DNA from: Amphimedon queenslandica | Lineage: Eukaryota; Porifera; Demospongiae; Haplosclerida; Niphatidae | Reading direction: 5' to 3' | NCBI RefSeq assembly: GCF_000090795.2 | Contig: NW_003546289.1 | Coordinates: 50,762-93,482, forward strand | DNA: 42,721 nt | Program-made: the position numbers and the translations under genes | Shown: positions 11,257 to 23,000 of the stretch, piece by piece | Layout: each line of letters opens with the position of its first letter | Position numbering within the stretch: position 1 is the stretch's first letter | Notes under the pieces: generated by a model | The model's input: only the letters and a program-made list of their open reading frames with translations | What the model was told of the DNA's origin: nothing | Database searches by the model: none

Positions 11257-12573
11257 ATGACTTTTGCCACTGTTTTCTCATTGAACCTGCTCCTTGTGGT
11301 TTCCTGTATATCTTATTCTGCACAATTTAACAAAAGTGGAAACGTAGCTCTATTAAAAGACAAAGGTATGATCAGTATATCAAAATCATTTAAATAGTTT
11401 TGTTGCCTGCATGTAACTCTTGCTCTAAAAAAAGAAGGCATTTGACCTGTGCTATGTAAATGAATTACATGTATACTGGCCTTGGCCTGAGAAGTTTTAA
11501 TTTTTTGACCAAATTAAGACCTGTGTGGTATTTTGAGTCTATTTTTGCTACATACAAAAAATGCATACACTTTATTTCAGTTGATCCCGAACAAATTTGG
11601 AAATTTAAGCAAATTAAGACTATGAACTGTATGTATTTCACAAAGCATGACTAGAAATTTAGGATTTTATAATTGCTTTTCTCAAAGGTAGAAATGTATA
11701 TGGCTGATGAAGGGAAAGTTCTTGAATATACTGCTAGCTACAGAACAAGAAATAATTAATCCTTATTTATTATTAGGTGGACTGGTTGCACCAGGTTTTT
11801 CATGTCTCTTAGTAAACTGCTCTCTACCTACAACAACTTGTCTGCTAGATTCTTCTTGTCGTGAAGCCGTGCATTGCAATTCAGAATGTCAGGGCAAGAC
11901 TAATGAAGAAGCTTGTAATCTACTATGTGAACTAACATATGGCTACAATAGTTCAAAATATCGTCATCTTCTCCAATGTATGAGTGATCATGGCTGTCTC
12001 CCTGTCTCACCACCAGATGGAATTTGTGTTGCTAATGACAGTTCTACTATTAAAAACCTCACCTCTCTATCTCAGATTAAAGGTAAATGGTGGATTCTTC
12101 GTGGGCTCAACTGTGGTCAGAGAGGTTGGCCAGCAGCCTTTGATTACTTTCCTTGTCAACGTGATGAGTTTGTTCCACTGGGAACACATAATGATGTGTG
12201 GGTTGATCACATTGCTTACTGTGGAGGACGTAACAATACATGTTCTACTCCAATATTGTATACAGTTGCTAATGTATCAATTACAAAACCTGGAGTAATG
12301 AATCACGTATATACTGATCCTCCTCTAACACCACAAATTGAAGAATGGCGTGTCTTATCATGGCCACATCCTGATTGGATGCTGTACATTTATTGTGGAG
12401 CTACTCCCACTGGACCGTATGCTGGAGGAAGTGTTGTTACTAGAGCTGATTCAGGAAAAGATGTTGGTGTGATCCCAGTATATGTTGAGATTGAGTTTCG
12501 TTCTGTTGCCAAACAATTTGGTTTCAACTATGATGAAATGTGTGTCAGTAATGTAACCAGCTGTAGTGATTAA
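11257..12573 (+). CDS. secreted violaxanthin de-epoxidase-like (lipocalin-fold) protein, two exons
   Basis: Model: exon 1 11257-11365, intron GTATGA...TTATTAG, exon 2 11777-12573; 301 residues. The splice phase matches (G|GT) and joins a signal peptide (hydrophobic core FSLNLLLVVSCISYSA) to the body. Residues about 45-115 are Cys-rich (CNSECQG, CNLLCELTYGY, CMSDHGC). The rest fits the plant VDE lipocalin domain: KGKWWILRGLN, FDYFPCQRDEF, then EEWRVLSWPHPDWMLYIYC and PYAGGSVVTR, the counterpart of the plant segment DDWYIL...YGGAVVYTR. Several N-glycosylation sequons are present. Plant VDE opens epoxide rings of xanthophylls in the thylakoid lumen using ascorbate; its Glu-rich C-terminal tail is missing here. 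Substrate and location here are unknown; extracellular or lumenal is likely. No disabling change seen. The fold assignment is fairly sure, the enzymatic role is not. Confidence 0.8.
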
Positions 12574-13729
12574 TATTATGATTTCTATTTTTCACACTGT
12601 AAAGATGATTTGTTAAGTTTTTAGTTATATGCTGTCAGTATGCCAACAAAGAATATTATCAGAAGTTCATGCTTGCATTCCTGCTGTTTCACAATTACAC
12701 CTAAGTGGAGTAACTTTAAAGAAAAATTTAATTGCATGGTTGTTAGTGATACATCTGCTATGATTTCAATTTGTACAGTAAGACCATTCCCAAGCCTACA
12801 GTCATTTGGGTAATTGACTGTAGGCTGGGGAACGGTCATTATATTTATATTGTGTGTGAACTGTGAAGGGACACTGAATATAAGTAACAAAAGCCATGTC
12901 ATTGGTTGATCAATCCCTCTTAGCATCCAAATAATTAGGGAATTATTCACTCTATTGTTTCTTAAAATTGCCATTATTCTGAGCTATAAACATCAGTGCA
13001 GGCAGATATTAATCTAATTTGCAACTCAATATTTTAACGTCAGTGACTTCTAATTTTTCTTCTTTTTTACTAGCTACAGCCTACAGGCTATGAGTCTATG
13101 GCAGTGTAAAAATATTCAGACAAAGTATCAGCCAGTTTGGGTGGTAATGTGAATGTGAATGAGCTTAATGTAGGTTTGATGTAGGAAGGGACACAAATTT
13201 GAGGATAATAACTAGATAGAAGTATTTACTTGTATTAAATTTTCAATCTACTTAGTAGTTGAACTAAATACACTTGTTTTCAATTAGCTTGAGTGTGCAT
13301 TATGTACCAAAATGAAATCACTGCTATGTTGTTGTGTTGTTTAAATCACTTTGTTGAAACTAAAAAAATAAACTGTTTCACTTGTGTAAACAACTACTTG
13401 TTTTTAGAATAAATCTATAGTTGTACCAAACACTGTTGTGCACTGAAAGTTATGAATCAAAGCAATTCTGTGTTGTTCAAAAGTGAACAAGTTGAAACTA
13501 ATAAATACTATTGTTTTCAGTGCACAGTGCCTGTAGCTGACTATGTCACAATGCAACATGTACAATGAAGAAAAATCAGATACAGACAGTAATCTTTAAA
13601 AATATGACATTTTTTATATTATGACAAACAAAAATTAATTAAAGTTGTAGCAAGACATTTTAAAGAAAGGACTATAGCTGCTTAGCATACGGCCAAGCAG
13701 AGCAGTAAGTCATTAACAGTATTGAGGTA
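12574..13729. other. intergenic
   Basis: No supported gene. The 12783-12836 hairpin is the only structured element. The frame at 12621-12974 (minus) reads through it and has no homology or splice logic that I can see. The convergent ends of the VDE-like gene and the Roc-COR-Death gene flank this stretch. Confidence 0.6.
12783..12836. repeat. 22-bp inverted repeat with 10-base loop
   Basis: Arms ACCATTCCCAAGCCTACAGTCA-type (12783-12804) and its near-complement (12815-12836), with two mismatches. It lies about 210 bp past the stop codon of the VDE-like gene, so it would be in or near the 3' end of that transcript. It may be a small MITE or an RNA hairpin. Confidence 0.8.
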
Positions 13730-16700
13730 TTAACAGTATTTAGTTCTAATGCTACTAGCTATTTGACGTTTTCCTTCTTTATTCAGTGCCGAAGCTAATG
13801 ACAACCAGCTTGGACCTCCTTTTTCTATTACTTTATCTGCTCCTTTTAACCAGGCAGACATACACTCACGAAAACAAGTTCTTAAATCACCTCTGAACGA
13901 TTTCTCAATATCTTCCAATGTAGGTTGATATAAACCCAACTGAAGCCCAAGATCATGCCATACATGACAAGGTAAGTGTTGGCTTGATGTCAACTCTTCA
14001 ATGACAATATCAAGATCTCTAATGTCTAAATAACACATTATACGCAAAACATAATTCAATATTATTCTTCTAGCAGTTTGGTGCTAAGTAATGTTTTGCT
14101 CATGCTGTTATTTAAAAAGGCATATATCTACCACTAATCTCAACTAAGAAAACAAGCTGATAAGGGTGCTTGTAACAAAGTTAATTGAAAGATAATTAGT
14201 TGTAAACATACGCTGTAATATTGCAAACAATTGCTTTTACAATAACTTACCAAGTTTATCTTTAGAAGTCACACGATTACATTTTATGATAAGCTAAACA
14301 AAAACAAAATAATTACTTTGATCAAAATATTAGATTTTCTTACATTAATATCACGTCCTCCTAAAAGTGACAGGTTACAAATATCAGACAATGATTCGTC
14401 AGGTAGGACCATTTTTAAATCTCTATGCATAGGATCATTAGTAACTATAAATTTCCTGCCTTCTGTAATTGCAGACAGTACAGCACATACATTATATATT
14501 TTCCTTTCTTTTGGTATCTCCAAAGGATAAGATAAGTCACTAGGATCAATGATAAACTCCTTCACTTCTATGTATGGACAAGAATCCTTCGAAACACTCA
14601 TTATCTCTTTTATCACATCTCTTCTTAGAAGAACCATATCGTCGCTGTAACCATCCTCACAGGACATCATTACTAGTATGGACTGGCTCTCATCCACAAT
14701 CTCCACTAGTGCACCGACACCATGACCATTGAACCAATGTAGACCATTTCTCCAAAATGTACAATATCGATTTAAGATGTCATCTTCATGAGGTAGAGCA
14801 AATTTATAAGCTAGATGTAAAGAGAGAATGTGAAAGCATCTAGGAGGGAAGAAATCATGTTCTTTATTACACTGCAGACACCAACCAAACTTGAATACGT
14901 GACTAATCATCTCATCAGGTCTATCGCTATACAAAAGACATGGAAAGAACAGCAACCTTTCTTCCAGTGGATTTGCATCTTTTTCTGTGTCTCTTACAGT
15001 TAATTGAAAGAGGTTTGACATTTTTAAAAAAGATACGTTTATTTCCTGACAGAGTTCCATGTTCTTCAAAAAACAGATTAACATGTCAGGATCGTATTTA
15101 GGGAAGAGTTTAGCAAGACCAGACACACTAACAATACCGGTATTGCTAGCAATGGTGATATGTTCCTTAAACATTTTTGGAGCAAAAAGAATTCCATTTA
15201 ACTCCGATAATAATATTCCTTTATCCACGACAATCCATATTTGATCTTCACTTTTAATAACATTGATCAAACCAGTTGAATGCAACAAGTTAAGAATATC
15301 CACAATTTCTTCTTTCGCTTCTGGTAGAGCGCAACCAACAGTCACTTCAGCAAGTAAATTAGACAGGGTCAGGATGTTCTCTGACATATCTTCAAGTAGG
15401 TGGTACATTTCATGATGATATGAATTTAACTGGATTTCCCTTGTGGTACGAATATGTTCACAGGCACTGGACAATTTATTTAAAAATGAACCCATACTAG
15501 TGCCTCCAAGCTTACGACAATCCAAGAAATATAACGGTTCGCTTCCAACAGCCTTTTCTATTCCCCTCCTCCTTTCAGTATGGCCACTTATTTTATCCAC
15601 ATGACTGACAACTACTATAATGTCATGAGGCTGATCACGAGCCTTTTCTACTTCATTTTTTGCAATAGTTTGCCAATAACGAAGCTGTTTGATTGCTTCC
15701 TTCTCAAGCATGTTAATTACGACAACAAATATGCCACCAAAACCTAACAAGTTCTCAATAATAGCACTGTGGCTTGAATAGTATTCTGAGTGACCAGCAA
15801 AATCATGAAGAATGATGTTACCCAGTGTTTTATGCTGTAGTTCAGTTGGAATGATGCCCGCAGTGCAAGGTTCTACTTCTTTGACATTCCTAAAAGAGCC
15901 AAGAACAACAGAGCCTGTAGATGTATTTGTGATGACATGGCCAAGAGTACTTTTACCAGTTCCCGAATTTCCAAGAAGAAGAATGTTAACATAAGAATCA
16001 ATTGGGTGAGATATCTTCATTTTGTAAAACTTTTTGAAGACAGAGACCATATTGGGGTGCTCAATGGATTTGGAAAGGGCTAAGCTTATGGGAGTTCTCC
16101 CTTCATTATCTTCAGCCAATGGATCACATTTATCAGTTGATAGTAAATATTCTACAGTTGCGAATTGGCCCAAATCAGCAGCAAAATGAAGAGGTGTCCA
16201 ACCATCTGTGTCAGCAGTCATGGGATCACAGTTGCAATCAATGAGCAGGTATTTTACAATATCTACATGGCATACAGCACAATGAAGGACAGTCTCGCCT
16301 AGCTCATTCGTAGCCATTAGGTTCATGTCTGGGTAATGATCAATCATATACTTTATAACAACAAGCGATCCATTAGTAGCCGAGTAATGAAGGATATTAT
16401 TTCCATTATTACTAGTAGCCATCGGGTTGCAATTACAAACATTAATCAAATACTTTAATACATCAATAGCATGATCTGCAAATGCATAAAGAAGACTACT
16501 TCGCCCTGTTTTATCTTTTTCATGCGGATCAAAGTGATAATCAGCAACGAGATCTTTTGTAACATCTAACCAGCCATTTTTTGAAGAGAGGTGAAGTAAT
16601 GTAATACCATTTGAGCCATGATAACTTTTTATTCCAGCGGTAGGTTCAGTTACAAAATAAGGCAGCAAACGAATGGCTTCCGTGAGATCATTGTTTTCAA

Positions 16701-16893
16701 ATGCCTTCCAACACTCTTTGTTCCAGCAATCCAACTCTACCGACTGCTCCCCTGCGGATTGCTCGGAGTTACCGGTGCAGTCTATGCTGCAGTCTTCCGT
16801 GGATTCGTCTAAGTCTGCAGACTGCTCAAGAGATTCAACTCGTTCACTAATAGGAAAAGAGTCAAAAGCATGTCCCTCTAACTCCTCTGCCAT
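13730..16893 (-). CDS. ankyrin-Roc-COR-Death domain protein (ROCO family, DAPK1-like without kinase)
   Basis: Three exons, 962 residues: 16893-14344, 14293-14251, 14025-13730, all with GT-AG borders and matching phase. The start MAEELEG opens the long frame. Residues about 95-285 are ankyrin repeats (DGWTPLHFAADLG is the clearest). A Ras-like Roc GTPase follows: P-loop GNSGTGKS at 308-315, DFAGH at 364-368, and SHVDK at 430-434 where (N/T)KxD is usual. About 490-800 is COR-like with a winged-helix stretch (LLSELNGILFAPK, CFLKNMELCQE). The last exon encodes a Death domain (WHDLGLQLGL, IEKSF, WLKGAD, SWLSLASALN). DAPK1 has this order with a kinase in front; none is here. It is likely a GTP-switched cytosolic adaptor in death or immune signalling (inference). 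It shares a short promoter region with the AAA gene. A broken partial copy lies at 8160-8550. Confidence 0.9.
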
Positions 16894-17077
16894 GCTTGGA
16901 AACCCAGCAATGGGTCAGAGACCTCAGCAGTAAATGTGACTTTTATAGCAAGAGTCAAGTGAAACCATTGCCCACCACCACGCCCATGATGGAGCCACAC
17001 CTACCTAGAGTTCCAAATGATGCAGCCACAGTCAGGCTAGTCAGCAACCGAGTCAGCAACCGAGTCAGCAACTGCAT
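16894..17077. promoter_or_regulatory. bidirectional promoter region
   Basis: Only 184 bp separate the two divergent start codons (Roc-COR-Death gene on minus, AAA gene on plus). The segment is GC-richer than the rest of the window (CCACCACCACGCCCATG, CTACCTAGAG) and carries a 12-bp tandem repeat just upstream of the AAA start. It must contain both 5' UTRs and presumably both core promoters. No TATA box is evident at a sensible distance. Confidence 0.6.
17040..17075 (+). repeat. 12-bp tandem repeat, three units
   Basis: GTCAGCAACCGA twice, then GTCAGCAACTGC, ending two bases before the AAA gene start codon. In the AAA frame it would read Ser-Gln-Gln-Pro repeats, but a TGA lies upstream in that frame with no ATG between. 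So it is probably 5' UTR. Confidence 0.8.
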
Positions 17078-20000
17078 ATGGCTGGTAGCTCTCCTCCTAA
17101 GAAGCTCCTCATAGAGGCATGCACTGAAAGACTCAGAAAATGGCTGTCGGAGAGGTGGAGGAACTCCTATAATATTGTAAGACTCATTTTAAAAGAGTGA
17201 AAAATTACTTTTTATTTGTCATGTGTCTTATTTTTATAGAGGAGCATCGAGATCGAGGAAAGCTTTATATTTTCACCATATTTGTTTTCTGAGAATGATT
17301 TGTCTGTATTTGGTTTCAGACAGGACCCAGAGCAGAATCAAGAGTACAATAAAGGAGTTTTTGATGGCATTGGAGTGTATTACTGGGGACAGATGAAATA
17401 CAAAACCAAGCTGCGCAGTACAAATTTAAAGAAGGTAGACTATTGTGACCATATCTAATAGACCCCCTAGGTGCTAAGACTATTTTGAATGAATTATTTA
17501 CGGTAGCCACTCACGATTAAAATTACTGACGGCAACAAGCTCTCCACATCAAAGGCAAATCAAAACCCAAGGTGCCGAATTGAAGCATGGCAAGAAAAAT
17601 ATGTTGCAGCAAGAGTTACCTGGTCTATACGATGTAGTCTGGCCTCCATACTTTCCATAAATGCTGCTTGTAAGCCTGTAGTACGTTGTAGCGCTCACAA
17701 AAATGGCCAAGCGGTGTCACCATTTTTGATTTTTTAAATCTTGAGACCTTCTTGCCATCAATAATTTACATCGTGGGTGGATACCGTATAGAAAAATTTT
17801 ATTTATTATGAATGAATATCATTATTGTAATCATAATTATTCTTTGAAAATAATCTTAGCTCCTAGAGGGTCTATACTACTGCATGGCTGAAAACTTTGG
17901 AGGCTCAAAAATTATTTTTGTGGACATGTATATGCATGTAAATTTTTGCAAATCAAAGCTTTTTACCGTATTATTTAGATTTTTTGCGAGTTTTATTTTT
18001 TTAAATCGCAAGTAAATTTCAAAATTAGCAGCATGTTCATGCATGAAATTTTTATTCATGTGTCGCTGCTTCAAGTTTTAAATTACTGGATTTTATGAGA
18101 CTGATGCAAAGCCAGAAAGACAGTCTGATATTGGACATTTTCCGACCATTTTGCTCAATTGTCCGACCAAATCCTGTGTTTTTTCTTCAATTTTTGTCTG
18201 AGTAACTTTTTATTTAATTTTAAAAAGCAATTTTACATAATTAGCAATTAATCATGTTCCCATTAAGTTTGCTAAGTGAGCTAAACAGTATGCCTCATGA
18301 CCAGAATACAGTACATGGTATTTTAGCAACTTTAAAAATTATTTAAAAATCCAAATTTAATGGAAATCAGCTCAAAGTTGATACACAGCATAAGGACATG
18401 TATTTGTATCAGAAAAAAAAAATTAAAATTGAGGATTTTCTTCTAGCCATTTTGACAGAATTTAACAAAGACTTGATTTTTGATCAACTTTTAAAATTCA
18501 TTAAAAATACAAGCTTGATCAGAATCAGATCAAAGTTGATACACAATGTAAAAACATGTATGTGTATCTGAAAAATTATAGAAATAGAGAATTCTTGTCT
18601 TGTGATTTCTGCTGAAATACCCTGTTTTTTTTTCTCAATTTTTGAAGCAATTTAAAAATCCACTGACAAGAAGCTGCATGAGCACTATGCCTCAAACCTG
18701 TTGGAAAACCTGTCTGACTGTTTCATAAAAATGGCAAATTAAATTAAGCAATGATCAGAAACAATATCTGAACACTGTTTGAATGAAATTTCAGGCTTTG
18801 TGATAGGTTGTCCTGCATTACATATAACCATTTCATTTAGGTGTTTCGGTATGTGGAAAGAGCTCCTTTACTATGCATCCTTGATGACATCATTGAACCT
18901 CTTGATTATTTTCTGCTGAAGCGACAAAAATCTTCTCCAGACTCCGACTCAGATTCAGACACTGATGATGATGATGATGATAATGAACCTCAGGTTGTGA
19001 GTACAGTCCAGCAGTCACCAGAAGCTTTATTCCTTGAGGCTCTTGAGTTTTATTGTCTTTTAAAAATGCGACTGGGGTTGTTGGAGACAAAATGGAGAGA
19101 CACCATTGAAAAGCTATTACCTACTAACAGCTGCAAAGGTTAAATCGATATTTGTGTTCACAAATCACAAGTGTAATAATTTATTATTGAGCTTGTTTAA
19201 TCTCATAGTTGCAATTTTCTAATCTGTTGATTTGTACATTGTATTTAGTTTTATTCTTTTTGTCCCTCTCTCTCAAATCCTTTTCTTCCTTAGGTTTTGT
19301 TGAGGCATTTCAATCAGAGATATTAAGAACACTTCGTGGACTTGTTCAAGTATTCAAGAAAATAATGAGTGAATGCTACAATGGTGAAACCAAACCACGC
19401 TACTTGCAGCTATGTGAGAGACTGAAACTAAGTGCTAAAGTAAGAAATTAGCAACTCCTGCCTTGGTATGTAGTACATGCATAGTACCTACATGTACATA
19501 TGCATGCATGTAGCATTGTGTAGGTCTCTGAACACTATATGCTACTAGCTATGCATTGCATTTCACTAGTTAGTACACAAAATTGAATTTGAATTGTAAT
19601 TTGTGGCTGTTGTATGGTACGGTAAACTCATTAAGTTATTACTAATTATTGTGAGCAAAGGACCACAATTTTTTAATCGTACATGTACATGGGAAATGTA
19701 TATCCCAATCACTAAAACCACTGGCTGGTCACCACTGGTTATGATTTTTAAAAATTTATTATTCACAAGTACATGTATCAAATTCTTAGAATGCCATGAA
19801 AATTTTTTATGATTATTTTTACTTTATAGGAGGAGGAGGCAATGCATCTAATTTTCATGTACAATGCTGGAGTTAGATTTGTGAAGGTCAGAAAATCTAC
19901 TTCGGTTATATGTACTTTGTTTTAAATAATTGTTTCTTATAGACCCAATCAGTGCATTGTAGCAGTCATGGTAGTATGGCAATGGAAGTGGCATGGTTTG

Positions 20001-23000
20001 CAGAAATGACTGGATCAGAAATGTGTAAGGAGAGAGTGAATGTGTGTCAAAGTTCACGGGTTTCTTGTATACATGTACATGTACATGTATGTCAAGAAGC
20101 TGCATGAGCACTATTCCGAAATCCTGTGGGAAACCCTGTGCATACTGTACATGTACATGACTACATGTACATGTATATGTACATGCATTTAAGAATGCAT
20201 AATCAATTTACTCATTAGTTCTACATCTCTTCCTAGCAGAACAATTGATATGCTTGTACATTACACATAAAAGATGCTCATTTAATTATATTTTATTATA
20301 CATACATGTACAATCTATATACATGTACATGTTTAAGTGAGATCCTTAATCTGAAAATTAATACGGTAGAAAATTTTTGATTCTAAAAATTGTGCTGTGA
20401 TTTACTTTTACGTCATTAAGACTGTGTCATGTATTATGGAATGTGGCATGTGATTACATGCGGGATCCAATTTTTGCGAAATTCTAATCCAGTACAATCT
20501 CAAATATAGTTACGGTAAAAATTTTCTGATAAACTGTATCATGTGTTCACATGTATTAATTTTGCTAGACTGTTTACTGATAACATGCAGTTACATTGCA
20601 TCCATCACTGACACAATTTTGTTGATATTTTAACTGCAAGTGACATTATTATGCTTTCAATCAACTCATTGCTATTTTTTTAAATTTATTTTTTAATGTT
20701 CTACATGGTTGTAGATGAGTTTTTCAGTGAAAACAGGGCTCACATGAAACAAGAGATGTTTGAATCAGATAATGAGTATACCACTATACTAGCAGCTACA
20801 TTTCTAACAATGCCACCAACAATCATTAAAGCATGGTAAGGTAGAAAGACAAGTTAGCTTATGATATTAAAATTTTGTGTATTGGTAGTGTTAGACTTAC
20901 AAATGTACCATTTAATTGGGTCAATTATTGATTTAATGATGATCATTGCTATAGATGTATTGTACACTAGAATCACTTTTGGGATTTTTAATTTGTTTAG
21001 TTGCGGTTGTACTCTCTCAGCTGATGAGCTTTATAAAATTGACAAGACAGAAATGGCCGACATTATAGCCAAAGAGAGAAANNNNNNNNNNTGGTTTTTG
21101 TTTTAGGTGAAACTGATCTTACTTCTCAATCATATGAGTCTGACTTGGAATATCTTGAAGATAACTTTGAAGTTTGTAATACAACAATAATACATGTACA
21201 TGTACACATTACATTGATTTTACTGTACAAACAGTAACTTTGTACCGATATGATCTTAAAATTATCAATCTACTGTGTATGTTCATCTGTTACCTACAGT
21301 TCTCCTTTCCCTGTACTCTTTCCTCTATCTTTATACATACTCCTTTACTTTTCTACTGTCTTTTTTATCTAATCTTCCTTCTTCCTTTCTCTCTCTCTCT
21401 TTCTGTCTCTTTTGCCCACTAGCTGATAGAGACTCTTGTTAAGGCGAGAAAGACAGAGAACAGTGATGATATTATATTTACTAGACCAGACCAGAGGAGA
21501 CCTGAAGCTATCATGAGAGAAATGAAAGCTAAAGCTAGAAGTCTTACTGCTAAGATAAATGGAAGAATGGAAGCCACTAAACAATCTGGAGGTAAAATAC
21601 ATATAATTCATGTACATGTACATGTAATGTGATAATTTTGTACATGTACAGTACATGTTTACTAGTAAAGGCAAAAGCAGGCTAACAGCTATGCATAATA
21701 TATGCAATTATTCAAGCCACATGTAAATGTACATGTACATCAGCATTGTGTATGTACATGTACGCATACATGTGTATATACCGGAATTGAGCCTTTTATT
21801 TTTTGTTAATGTATTGTTCCTATTCTCATTCTCCAATAGATTGGTTACCTCGTTTAGAGAGGCTAGCTATATTGCGAAGCCTCGATGAGTTTGAAAAGAA
21901 GACACTGCTAACACTGACTGGGTGTATGGTATCTAGAAACTTGAGAGACTCACGTAAGCTAATGCACAAATTAGTATCATAGCTGAGTTAGCAAACCTTC
22001 TAATGGATGGACAATGCATGTAGCATGTACATTTAGTTTGTCCATTTTAGAGGTGAAGTATTCTGTGTAGAGGCAGAGGTCCATTGTGCATGTAATGTGT
22101 AGCTTCTGTCCTCCGATTACATGTATATTACATGTATTTTCATCCCTTTTTTTTCTCCTTTTCATTTTTACTGCTGTAGGTGATAGGGATTCTGTATTTT
22201 CACACAATGTGAATATTGGAATGTTGATTGGGCTGTTTTGTGAAGGATTAGGAGAACAAATAAAGGCTAGAGTGTACTTCTATCGCACATCACGTCTTGT
22301 TAAGTAAGACTACATGACCATGTACATGATTATTCTAGAAAATACATGTAGTTATTTATAATAATTTTAAATGAGTCTTACTGGTTTTAAACTTATATAA
22401 GGATCGTGTCAATTATACAGTGTATGTATTTTCATTACACAGAGAGGGCCTGATACAAATTTGTGATCCTCCTATTTTGAGTCGAGGCAATTTCCTTGAC
22501 TCTGGAGTTCAGTTGGATAGACGACTCCTTGATTATATTGTTGGACTTGACACAGAGATTAATGAACTAGTTGATGGAAGTGTATGTATAATGACTACTA
22601 CATATACATACATGCATGCATGTACATGTACATGTATATGACTCTTATCTGTATTACTTGTATTATAGGATCTATATTCTCCTGAAGTTACATTATCTGA
22701 TGTTGCGATGCTTTCAGACCAAAGACACCTTTTACTCAACACTTTTGACTCATTTGACAAGTTTAAAAAGGTACTAGTTATGATTTAAGTTGAATTTTAT
22801 TGAAATGTGATGTTTCATAAGACAAATACACTTCTGCATGTTTTAGGCTAAAATCTTCATTATTTTATACATACATGTACATTGTATAGACATGCAAAGA
22901 GCTCAAGTTAGCCACACATGGCTACAATAAAGGATTATGTTTATTGTTCTATGGACCTTCAGGAACAGGTTTGTTTGACATTGTAAAAGATAATTACATG

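Noticed and set aside
12621..12974. 117-residue frame on minus
   Set aside because: No recognisable motif; it spans the inverted repeat at 12783-12836 and has no splice or start context.
14318..16933. Several plus-strand frames inside the Roc-COR-Death gene
   Set aside because: Antisense shadows of a well-supported coding exon. The one at 15059-15244 mirrors the antisense frame at 8269-8490 only because the sense genes are paralogous.
18100..18190. Possible hAT remnant (GGACATTTTCCGACC, TTGTCCGACCAAATCC)
   Set aside because: It resembles the subterminal motifs at 42080-42150 but is too short and diverged to define an element.
20140..20190. Candidate CRISPR-like array of short repeats
   Set aside because: The units are contiguous TACATG/TGTACA microsatellite without unique spacers, and the genome is animal.
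20340..20530. Possible MITE with ACGGTA ends
   Set aside because: ATACGGTAGAAAATTTTT and TTACGGTAAAAATTTTCT are in direct, not inverted, orientation, so no terminal inverted repeat is supported.
21369..21707. 112-residue minus frame
   Set aside because: It is antisense to AAA exon 10 and an adjoining pyrimidine tract; the Arg/Glu/Lys run comes from the TCTCTC repeat.
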